A model generated the notes under the pieces. That model searched no databases. It had not been told where the DNA came from and saw nothing but the letters and a program-made list of their open reading frames with translations. A stretch of DNA of 22,569 bases, taken from assembly GCA_937989875.1 (NCBI GenBank), contig CALKBO010000033.1, positions 1 to 22,569 on the forward strand, given 5' to 3'. The translations under genes and the position numbers were made by a program. This document shows, piece after piece, positions 7,958-14,427 of this stretch. The DNA is from an uncultured Collinsella sp. Lineage in GTDB: Bacteria > Actinomycetota > Coriobacteriia > Coriobacteriales > Coriobacteriaceae. Numbering within the stretch: position 1 is the first letter of the stretch; every line of letters starts with the position of its first letter.

Positions 7958-8779
7958 CTACAGCAGATGTTCCTCGATAAAGATCGCGATGCCGTCTTTG
8001 TCGTTGCTCGCGGTTACAAAATCGGCGGCGGCACGGGTGGCATCGCTGCCATTTGCCATGGCCACGCCCACGCCGGCGTCAGCCACCATGCAGGTGTCGT
8101 TGTCCGCATCGCCAAACACGCAGATGTCCTGGAGCTCCATGTCGTTGAGCTCCGCCACGCGCACAAGGCCGCGCGTCTTGGACACGCGCGGATCCATGAA
8201 CTCGTAGAGCCGCTGCGTGGTTTGCAGAGCCGCCGCCTTAACAGTGTCATCGGCAAACGTCGACGCCCGCTCAATCACCCGCGGCATCACCTCGGGCGCC
8301 ATGGTAAACATCACCTTGGGCTGCGGCTCGCGCAAAAACTCGGCAAAATCGACCACCTGGTAGGGCACGCCGTCGACGCGCGACAGGTGCTCGACGCACG
8401 CGTTGCTCTCGGGCACGTAGAACACGCCGTCTCGGGGGCAGACGGGCGTTGCCGGAAGGTCCGCCATGTGTTTGCAGATGCGCGCGATGGTCTCGCCCGG
8501 CAGCGGATAGCTCAGCTCGTTGATGTCGTGCGCGCGGTCGATGACCTCGGCGCCACCGCAGCCCACCATCACGTCCACCAGGCCTTCGATGCCCCAGAGC
8601 TCGTACATGGCCTCGGTCGCGTGGGCGTCGCGCCCGGTGCACAGGCCAAAGAGCACGCCGCGCTCGCGCAGGGCGCGGATCGCCGCCACGGTGCGCGGTG
8701 ACACCGTGTGCTGACTCGTGAGCAGTGTGCCGTCGATATCGCAGAACACGGCTTTGATGTGGTTGAAGGTGGTGTCCAT
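7958..8779 (-). CDS. Cof-type HAD-IIB family hydrolase (probable sugar or nucleotide phosphatase)
   Basis: 273 residues from an ATG at 8779 with AAAGG 5 nt upstream. A longer in-frame extension to 8983 exists, but it only translates dispersed repeats and is rejected. All HAD motifs are present: DIDGT (nucleophile D14, acid/base D16), T48 in CTGRD, K201 in VSKTRG, and GDADND (223-228) for the metal. The middle segment (about 80-190) matches the type IIB cap. Length is usual for Cof/YidA-like soluble cytoplasmic phosphatases, which act on small phosphorylated metabolites; the substrate cannot be predicted. It appears monocistronic: two hairpins separate it from the MFS gene upstream and one follows it. 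Confidence 0.9.
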   Translation of the reverse strand: MDTTFNHIKAVFCDIDGTLLTSQHTVSPRTVAAIRALRERGVLFGLCTGRDAHATEAMYELWGIEGLVDVMVGCGGAEVIDRAHDINELSYPLPGETIARICKHMADLPATPVCPRDGVFYVPESNACVEHLSRVDGVPYQVVDFAEFLREPQPKVMFTMAPEVMPRVIERASTFADDTVKAAALQTTQRLYEFMDPRVSKTRGLVRVAELNDMELQDICVFGDADNDTCMVADAGVGVAMANGSDATRAAADFVTASNDKDGIAIFIEEHLL

Positions 8780-8872
8780 GGGGGCCTTTCTGGGTTGTGC
8801 GGCGGTGTGGGGTGTATTCGCGAACGGCGTACATGGTATACCAAGGCGGACACGGGGCGCTTTGGCGCAAAA

Positions 8873-8905
8873 CCACCACAAAGGTGCCTGGCCCCTTTGT
8901 GGTGG
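8873..8905 (-). terminator. Dispersed terminator-like hairpin (CCACCACAAAGG type)
   Basis: A perfect 12-bp stem (CCACCACAAAGG at 8873-8884, complement at 8894-8905) with a 9-nt loop, followed on the minus strand by TTTT. It lies between the MFS gene and the phosphatase gene, in tandem with the 61-bp palindrome at 8939-8999, and has a near copy at 10464-10496. Confidence 0.65.
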
Positions 8906-8938
8906 CCGGACCCGAAGGGCGGCCTGCCCGGAGCGCAA

Positions 8939-8999
8939 ACCATCACAACATTCGACGTTTTTCGGCAAAATCGCGATTTTCATCGAATGTTGTGATGGT
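8939..8999. repeat. 61-bp dispersed palindrome, copy A (inverted orientation)
   Basis: Arms ACCATCACAACATTCGA (8939-8955) and its exact complement (8983-8999) enclose a 27-nt centre. Two flanking A-T pairs (8937-8938 with 9000-9001) extend the stem to 19 bp and reach into the MFS stop codon. Read on the minus strand, the centre aligns with the plus-strand centres of copies B and C, so this copy is inverted. Its position directly after a stop codon suits a terminator, though the T tract is short. Confidence 0.85.
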
Positions 9000-9000
9000 T

Positions 9001-10287
9001 TTACTGCCTTGCGGCACGATCAAAATGCCGGCGTCCAAACAGCAGCAACGCCGCAGGGACCGCCGTCACGACCATGCCTGCCCCCACGAGTGTCCGTTGT
9101 ACGCCGAATGTCGCCGCCAGCCACGGGGCAATCGCCAGCGGCGCCACGCCGGCGAACATATTGCCAAAGCCCATGACCGAGTTCACACGGCCGAGTTGCT
9201 CGAGCGGCGCCGTCGTTTGCACGATGGTGTTGTGGAGCGGGTTGACGACACCCCAAGCTATGCCCAGGGCAATCTGGCCGACGAGGGCCACGCCCACGTA
9301 CGGCGTCCCCACATAGAGCAGGCTTCCCAGGCCCACGGACATAAGCGCCACAAGCAGCGTTTTAAGGTTGACCAGGTGCGGCGGCAAACGGAGTGCGAGC
9401 ACAGCACCCAGCACCGCGCCCACGCCCGAGGCCGACGAGAGCCAGCCCATCCACTCAACACCGACGTGTAGGACATCACGGTAGAAGAACGACTCCAGCG
9501 GATCGAAGGCACCATAGCCAAAGTTCGAGAGGAAGATGATGCAGAAAAGTAGCGCGAGGACGCTGTTGGTAAAGACCGTCTTGATGCTTGTCGCGAAGGT
9601 GGCACGGGAGGACGTGTTGGGATCGGAGCTTTGGCTGGCCTTGTCCGATGTAATGTCGCCGACCGCGGGTTTGCCTTCGTGTGTGGCGGCCTGGCCTGCA
9701 CTTTGCCTAAAGCCCCAGCCGGCAATGAACGCCAGTACGGTAAAAATCATCAAGAGCACGAACACCGCGCGCGACGACGCAGCCGCCGCGACAAAGCCGC
9801 CCAGCGTGGGGCCAACGATGATACTCACGTTAGAGAACATGGCGATGGCGGAGTTGATGTCTTTGAGCTCGACGGGATCGTCGGTGAGATAGGCTGGATA
9901 GGATGTGGCGATGGGCTGGGCGAACCCCATCACGAAGCCCAGAAGCACCGCGCCGAGCAGGACGATGCCGGTCGCGCTGCCAAAAACGAGGATCGCCGCG
10001 CCGGTTGCCAGCGTGCCCACGATGCTCAGCAAGAAATGACGGCGTGGGCCCCAAGCGTCGAGCGCCGCGCCACCCGCAAAGGATCCCAAGATCACGAATA
10101 CGTTCATAAAGAGGACGGCCAGCGATGTCGCCACGACCGAGGCATCGTCTGCATAGGTGAGCGTTCCGATGACGCCGATAAAGTAGCTGGTCTGAAAACC
10201 GGTGTAGATGAGAAAGCGCATCGCCACCAGGCGCTTGGCCTGCACGGACAGCGATGACTGAGGCTTTGAGAAAAGAGAGACGAGCAT
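9001..10287 (-). CDS. Major facilitator superfamily transporter (probable drug or metabolite exporter)
   Basis: 428 residues from an ATG at 10287, chosen because AAGGAG (10298-10293) lies 5 nt upstream; an ATG at 10305 also exists. The protein is hydrophobic throughout, with about 12 predicted membrane helices split by a hydrophilic central loop (about residues 188-225, rich in Ser, Thr and Asp). A motif-A-like GGAALDAWGPRRHF follows the second helix, and an LGRVNSVMGFGNM segment in the second half recalls MFS_3/EntS-like exporters. Such proteins move small compounds across the cytoplasmic membrane with proton exchange; the substrate is unknown. It stands alone, preceded by two terminator-like hairpins from moaC-mobB and followed at once by palindrome copy A. 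Confidence 0.85.
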   Translation of the reverse strand: MLVSLFSKPQSSLSVQAKRLVAMRFLIYTGFQTSYFIGVIGTLTYADDASVVATSLAVLFMNVFVILGSFAGGAALDAWGPRRHFLLSIVGTLATGAAILVFGSATGIVLLGAVLLGFVMGFAQPIATSYPAYLTDDPVELKDINSAIAMFSNVSIIVGPTLGGFVAAAASSRAVFVLLMIFTVLAFIAGWGFRQSAGQAATHEGKPAVGDITSDKASQSSDPNTSSRATFATSIKTVFTNSVLALLFCIIFLSNFGYGAFDPLESFFYRDVLHVGVEWMGWLSSASGVGAVLGAVLALRLPPHLVNLKTLLVALMSVGLGSLLYVGTPYVGVALVGQIALGIAWGVVNPLHNTIVQTTAPLEQLGRVNSVMGFGNMFAGVAPLAIAPWLAATFGVQRTLVGAGMVVTAVPAALLLFGRRHFDRAARQ

Positions 10288-10463
10288 GGAGACTCCTTGT
10301 TTCATACGAATGCGGACGGCGGGCATTCGCCACCGTCTGTCGAATCAATCTATCCGCATGAAACATTAAGGACGCATCAAGAGCCCCTTCTCTCCGTTTT
10401 TCGCCCGTCATGAACTACTTGGTAGATTGTAAGGCATGTCCCACACATCTACCAAAGCAAAAA

Positions 10464-10496
10464 CCACCACAAAGGTGCTTGGCCCCGTTGTGGTGG
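10464..10496 (-). terminator. Dispersed terminator-like hairpin, near copy of 8873-8905
   Basis: Left arm CCACCACAAAGG (10464-10475) and right arm CCGTTGTGGTGG (10485-10496) pair with one mismatch around a 9-nt loop. On the minus strand five T follow (10463-10459). It sits downstream of moaC-mobB in tandem with the hairpin at 10518-10554. Confidence 0.65.
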
Positions 10497-10517
10497 AAGT
10501 GACGTTTGCCCAGATAA

Positions 10518-10554
10518 AACCTGCCAAAACAAACCTGTCCCTATTTGGCAGGTT
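10518..10554 (-). terminator. Terminator of the moaA-moaC/mobB operon
   Basis: An 11-bp perfect stem (AACCTGCCAAA at 10518-10528 with TTTGGCAGGTT at 10544-10554) and a 15-nt loop, followed on the minus strand by a T-rich run. It begins 23 nt after the moaC-mobB stop codon. Its loop contains AGGGACAGG on the minus strand, similar to the loops of the CAAAGG-type hairpins. Confidence 0.7.
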
Positions 10555-10577
10555 ATGGCAGCGCAGCGAGCCAGCCC

Positions 10578-11879
10578 TTAAAGGTGATCTTGGATGAGGT
10601 CGCAGATGGCTCGGGCGTCGTTGATGTTGATGGCTCGGGTCGCAAAGCCGGCGTCGAAGGCCTGACGCGCCAGGGCCTCGTTGCAGGCAAGGGCCAGCGT
10701 GCGACCGTCGACTAGGTCGAGCGAGCTCTTGCCGCGCAGACGGTCGACACCGGAGCGCGCGACCACGATGTTATCGAAGCCCTCGGTCTTGTAGCCCTCG
10801 ATGATCACCACATCGACATCGTTGTAACGCGACAGCAGCTCGCGCGCGGGCATCTCGTCCTCCTCGCGCGTATCGGCGTACTCCGCCCAGCGCGTGGCGC
10901 AGATGAGGCCCACGTGCTTGGATCCGGCCTGGTGATGGCGCCAGGTGTCCTTAGCGGGCACATCGATATCAAAGCCGTGGTGCCCGTGATGCTTGAGTGA
11001 ACCCACGCGCAGGCCGCGGCGGGTGAGCTCGGCGATAACCTTCTCGACGAGCGTGGTCTTGCCCGAGTTTTGGTAGCCGATAAACGCGATCGCGGGGACG
11101 GCCGGTGCCGGAGCTGCGGGTGCGACGGCGACGGGTGCGCTCGCGGGTGCAACACCGTCAGCGGCCACGGCCTCAGCAGCAGCGGTCTGACGCTCTGCAC
11201 GATCCCACACGCCCGAGCGGCCGCCCTCCTTGTGCAGCAGGCGCACGTCGACGATCTCCATACCGCGATCGACCGCCTTGCACATGTCATAGATGGTCAG
11301 GCACGCGGCGCTCGCGCCGGTCAACGCCTCCATCTCGATACCCGTCTTGCCCGTCACGCCGGCCGTAACCAGCACGTGAAAGCCAACCTGCCCGTCCGCG
11401 CGCGCCGGCGTCCAACCCTCGGGCACGTCATCGACAGGCGTCCCCGCCGGAGCGATGGGCTCGATATCGCACTTGCTCTTGGTAATGAGCAACGGATGGC
11501 ACATGGGAATGATGTCGCTCGTGCGCTTGATGGCCATGATGCCCGCCACGCGTGCGCAGGCAAGCACGTCGCCCTTTTTGGCGCGGTCCTGCAGCACCAT
11601 GGCTTGCGTCTCGGGGTGCATGAGGATGGTGCCCTCGGCGATGGCAATGCGATGGGTCTCGGCCTTGTCGGACACGTCGACCATGCGAACCTCGCCCTTG
11701 GCGTCCACGTGTGTCAGCTCGTCGCGGCGGGCATCACGGGTGGGCTCGACGGCAGTGTTGGCAGTCGGCTGCACGGACGCGTCGGCGTTGCCAGCATTCG
11801 CCGCAGCTGTGACTTTGTGGGCAGACATCGCGGCCCTGCGAGCGGCCTTGGTGGCATCGGCGTACCTGCTCTTGGCCAT
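10578..11879 (-). CDS. moaC-mobB: MoaC-MobB fusion (cyclic pyranopterin monophosphate synthase plus molybdopterin-guanine dinucleotide biosynthesis GTPase)
   Basis: 433 residues from an ATG at 11879 with GGAGG 8 nt upstream, 4 nt after the moaA stop. After an Ala-rich N-terminal extension (1-52) comes a full MoaC domain (about 55-225): LTHVDAKGEVRMVDVS, MCHPL, EMEALTGAS, and D198 and K201 in YDMCKAVDR, matching E. coli D128/K131. MoaC completes conversion of the MoaA product to cyclic pyranopterin monophosphate. An Ala/Pro-rich linker (about 230-263) joins it to a MobB domain (264-433) with P-loop GYQNSGKTT (268-276), FDIDVPAKDTWRHHQAGS and a VVIIEGYK segment. MobB binds GTP and helps attach GMP to molybdopterin. 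The fusion joins an early and a late step of one pathway. Both halves look intact; no frameshift or missing motif was seen. Confidence 0.93.
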   Translation of the reverse strand: MAKSRYADATKAARRAAMSAHKVTAAANAGNADASVQPTANTAVEPTRDARRDELTHVDAKGEVRMVDVSDKAETHRIAIAEGTILMHPETQAMVLQDRAKKGDVLACARVAGIMAIKRTSDIIPMCHPLLITKSKCDIEPIAPAGTPVDDVPEGWTPARADGQVGFHVLVTAGVTGKTGIEMEALTGASAACLTIYDMCKAVDRGMEIVDVRLLHKEGGRSGVWDRAERQTAAAEAVAADGVAPASAPVAVAPAAPAPAVPAIAFIGYQNSGKTTLVEKVIAELTRRGLRVGSLKHHGHHGFDIDVPAKDTWRHHQAGSKHVGLICATRWAEYADTREEDEMPARELLSRYNDVDVVIIEGYKTEGFDNIVVARSGVDRLRGKSSLDLVDGRTLALACNEALARQAFDAGFATRAININDARAICDLIQDHL

Positions 11880-11883
11880 ATGA

Positions 11884-12939
11884 TCATCCTCCGATTTGGG
11901 ACATAAATCGTTGCGTGCCCTCAATTATCGCGTGTTCCTGCGGTTTGTGGGCCACGGCATCGCGCCAAATCGAAAGTACCTGCATATCATCACCACGGCG
12001 CAGCGCCTCGCGCACCGAATACTCGGCATCGCTGAACAGGCACGGACGCACGTTGCCATCGGCCGTCAGGCGCAGACGGTTGCAATTCGCACAAAAATGG
12101 TTGGACATGGCGCTAATGAAGCCAACCGTTCCCGCCGCGCCCGGAAAGTGCCAATAGCGCGCAGGGCCCGCGCCGGCAGGAGCGTCGTTGATGTCGAGCG
12201 GCTCGAGCTCGCCCAGACCCACCGCGGCGGCCCCGGCATTGATGCACGCCCGAAGCTCGTCACTCGGCACGGTATCGCTCGCGTCCCACAGCTCGGGATT
12301 GAGCGCGGGCGCATGCGGGTCCACAGCGCAATGCGAGCTCGTGTGCTCGTCGCCGATGGGCATGTATTCGATAAAGCGCAGGTGGATGGGGCGGTCGAGC
12401 GTGAGCCGCGCAAGGGCCGCCACATCCTGGTTGAGCCGGCGCACAACAACGCAGTTGACCTTAACGGGCTCAAAGCCCCAAGCTAGCGCCGCGTCGATGC
12501 CGGCCATGGTCTGCTCGAGCCGACCCAGGCGCGTGATCTTTCCAAAGAGCGTAGGGTCGAGCGTGTCAAGCGAAATGTTGACGCGGTTAAGCCCCGCATC
12601 TTTGAGCTGCGGCGCCAACTTGGGCAGCAGGGCGCCGTTGGTGGTGAGCGAGATGTCCTCGATCTGCGGAATCGCGCGAATGTCACGAATGAGCGGAATG
12701 ATACGGCGGCTGACCAGCGGCTCGCCGCCCGTCAGGCGTACGCGGCGAATGCCCTCCCCCGCCACCAAGCGCACAAAGCGGGCGATTTCCTCGGCGCTGA
12801 GCAGCTCGTCGTGCACGCGGGGCGCCACGCCATCGGCCGGCATGCAGTAAATGCAGCGGAAATTGCACTTGTCGGTAACGGCAATGCGCAGGTAGTTGAT
12901 ATCGCGGCCAAAGCCGTCATGTTGCACGTGCCCGTCCAC
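11884..12939 (-). CDS. moaA: GTP 3',8-cyclase MoaA
   Basis: 351 residues from a GTG at 12939, with GGGGAGG (12951-12945) 5 nt upstream. It is a radical SAM enzyme that begins molybdenum cofactor synthesis by cyclising GTP. The N-terminal cluster motif C25, C29, C32 (TDKCNFRCIYCMP), the SAM-binding GGEP (71-74), the second cluster cysteines C283, C286 and C300 (CANCNRLRLTADG) and the C-terminal double glycine needed for activity in the family are all present. A stretch at about 200-225 is longer than I expect for the family. It is followed after 4 nt by moaC-mobB, so the two form an operon. Other cofactor genes (moaD, moaE, moeA, mobA) are absent from the window. No convincing Moco riboswitch was recognised in the 130 nt upstream. 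Confidence 0.95.
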   Translation of the reverse strand: MDGHVQHDGFGRDINYLRIAVTDKCNFRCIYCMPADGVAPRVHDELLSAEEIARFVRLVAGEGIRRVRLTGGEPLVSRRIIPLIRDIRAIPQIEDISLTTNGALLPKLAPQLKDAGLNRVNISLDTLDPTLFGKITRLGRLEQTMAGIDAALAWGFEPVKVNCVVVRRLNQDVAALARLTLDRPIHLRFIEYMPIGDEHTSSHCAVDPHAPALNPELWDASDTVPSDELRACINAGAAAVGLGELEPLDINDAPAGAGPARYWHFPGAAGTVGFISAMSNHFCANCNRLRLTADGNVRPCLFSDAEYSVREALRRGDDMQVLSIWRDAVAHKPQEHAIIEGTQRFMSQIGG

Positions 12940-13073
12940 GCAGTCCTCCCCTCACGTGGCGTTTTATTCTTCGGAAAACATAATACCCCACGAGAGAATC
13001 ATGCCGACACCCGTACGACAGGACAGGTCGCTTCGAGCAAAACGGACTTTCCAAGCCCATCCTCAGCATACAA

Positions 13074-13134
13074 ACCATCACAACATTCGATGCTTTTCCC
13101 GTTTTTGGCAAAAAACGTCGAATGTTGTGATGGT
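13074..13134. repeat. 61-bp dispersed palindrome, copy B
   Basis: Identical over all 61 bases to the copy at 14316-14376. The 17-bp arms flank a 27-nt centre that itself contains a smaller hairpin (CGTTTTTGGCAAAAAACG). It starts 40 nt after the stop codon of the nuclease-like gene and lies upstream of moaA. Confidence 0.9.
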
Positions 13135-13174
13135 CTGCCTGCCCACGGCACCCCGTAGAAGGGCCAAAGCGCCC

Positions 13175-14212
13175 CTAAAGGCCGCCGTCCCAGTGCCGAA
13201 TCACGAATTCTCGCAGGTCGTTCTGACGTTTCTGGAACGCTTCGCTTCGGTCGCACTTGAGACCCATAGCAAGCGCGATGGCGTTCATCGCCCGGTGCAA
13301 TTGCAGCTGGTGGGCAAACTGAGTCCCGGTGAGGACGATCATCCTAAAGCCCAGAGCGCTCAGCACGGTCATACGCTCCGCATCCGAGGCGCTGCGCTGT
13401 TTATCAAGATGGTCCGATCCGTTGTATTCAATCCCCGTACCGCTTGCAGGCGCATATACGTCAATCTCGAAATACCCGGCCTTAGCGAGATATTTGAACT
13501 CATTGGGAACATCGACCCGATGATTGAGCTCAATCTTGACGTATCCCAGCCCGCCCTGGGAACGTTTCGCTACGACCATGATTGCGGTGGCCGTCTCCAT
13601 GGGCGACCGCGCGCCATCGTGCACGCGCTTGAGCACGGCGGCCGCGCGCACAGCCCCCTGACGAGATCGGTTCTCATTGCAATAGGCAATCAAGTCGGCG
13701 ACGGTATACCTCTGCCCCATCTCGATATAATCGCCTGTCGACAGATGATTCAAATGGTATCGGGCGCAGATTTCGTAGCCATATTCCAGCTGCTCGGGCT
13801 CGCTCATCCACGAACCCGCTTGGACAAAGCACATGGCCTCATCAACCACCAGAAGGCCCTCTGCCACCTCGATAAGATGGCCTGGAGGTACCGGCGCCCC
13901 AAACACGTGGCACCTAAATCCAGCCGGCGTCGAGCGCTCAAAATCGAAGTTGACAAGCGTGTCGATGTGATCGAGCTCTTCTCGTGGAATACCGAGCGAA
14001 ACCAGATAGTCGGTAACGATCCCAACTGCCGTTGAAGCCCTAAGCCCCTTGGCATCGAGCCCCAATTTGGGCAGGCCCGCGGTCGGCTCTGCCTCGTTAG
14101 CAAGCGAGTCCTCATCGTATAGGCTGCTTGCTCGCGAGAGCGGCTCGGATGGGCGCGCCACGTTGTGGTACAGCCAGGCAGTCTTATGGGACAGGACGAT
14201 CGGCAGGTCCAT
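13175..14212 (-). CDS. Uncharacterised protein with a DUF559/Vsr-like nuclease-type C-terminal domain
   Basis: 345 residues from an ATG at 14212 with GGAGG 4 nt upstream; the site can form a tiny CTCC-ATT-GGAG stem. I do not recognise a named family. The C-terminal part (about 200-312) reads like a PD-(D/E)XK fold of the Vsr/DUF559 kind: a helix with E206 (SPMETATA), FEIDVY with D251, GIEYNGSDHL with E262 and H268, then ERMTVLSALGFRMIVLTG. The N-terminal part (SHKTAWLYH near 8-16, then FRCHVFGAPVPPGHLIEV, EGLLVVDEAMCFVQA) is laid out like actinobacterial proteins that couple an AbiEi-type N-terminal module to DUF559. No membrane segment is visible. The gene stands alone and is flanked on both sides by identical 61-bp palindromes. 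It may act in DNA transactions or defence, but activity is inference from a few residues. Confidence 0.72.
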   Translation of the reverse strand: MDLPIVLSHKTAWLYHNVARPSEPLSRASSLYDEDSLANEAEPTAGLPKLGLDAKGLRASTAVGIVTDYLVSLGIPREELDHIDTLVNFDFERSTPAGFRCHVFGAPVPPGHLIEVAEGLLVVDEAMCFVQAGSWMSEPEQLEYGYEICARYHLNHLSTGDYIEMGQRYTVADLIAYCNENRSRQGAVRAAAVLKRVHDGARSPMETATAIMVVAKRSQGGLGYVKIELNHRVDVPNEFKYLAKAGYFEIDVYAPASGTGIEYNGSDHLDKQRSASDAERMTVLSALGFRMIVLTGTQFAHQLQLHRAMNAIALAMGLKCDRSEAFQKRQNDLREFVIRHWDGGL

Positions 14213-14315
14213 GAGCCCTCCAATGGAGTCGGATAACCAACCTTATTCCCCTGCCCACGGGTCCGCACACCTTCGTGCGCAAGAAAGCGATTCCACCCGG
14301 TCGAGCGGCAGAAAA

Positions 14316-14376
14316 ACCATCACAACATTCGATGCTTTTCCCGTTTTTGGCAAAAAACGTCGAATGTTGTGATGGT
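14316..14376. repeat. 61-bp dispersed palindrome, copy C
   Basis: Same sequence and orientation as copy B. Flanking A-T pairs extend the stem to 19 bp, and on the minus strand it ends in GGTTTTT, so it may terminate the ABC exporter operon whose stop codon is 52 nt upstream. Confidence 0.9.
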
Positions 14377-14427
14377 TTGAGGCGAGGTGAGGGGCACGGA
14401 GGGGTCAAAGTATCGTGCTCGAACGGG

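Noticed and set aside
8780..8983. In-frame N-terminal extension of the HAD phosphatase
   Set aside because: It only translates palindrome copy A and the 8873-8905 hairpin; the ATG at 8779 has its own ribosome binding site and the HAD motif starts 14 residues later.
12940..13073. Molybdenum cofactor riboswitch upstream of moaA
   Set aside because: The leader is short and I could not draw the expected multi-stem fold.
8939..14376. Three palindrome copies considered as CRISPR repeats
   Set aside because: They are kilobases apart with whole genes between them and differ in orientation; no regular spacers.
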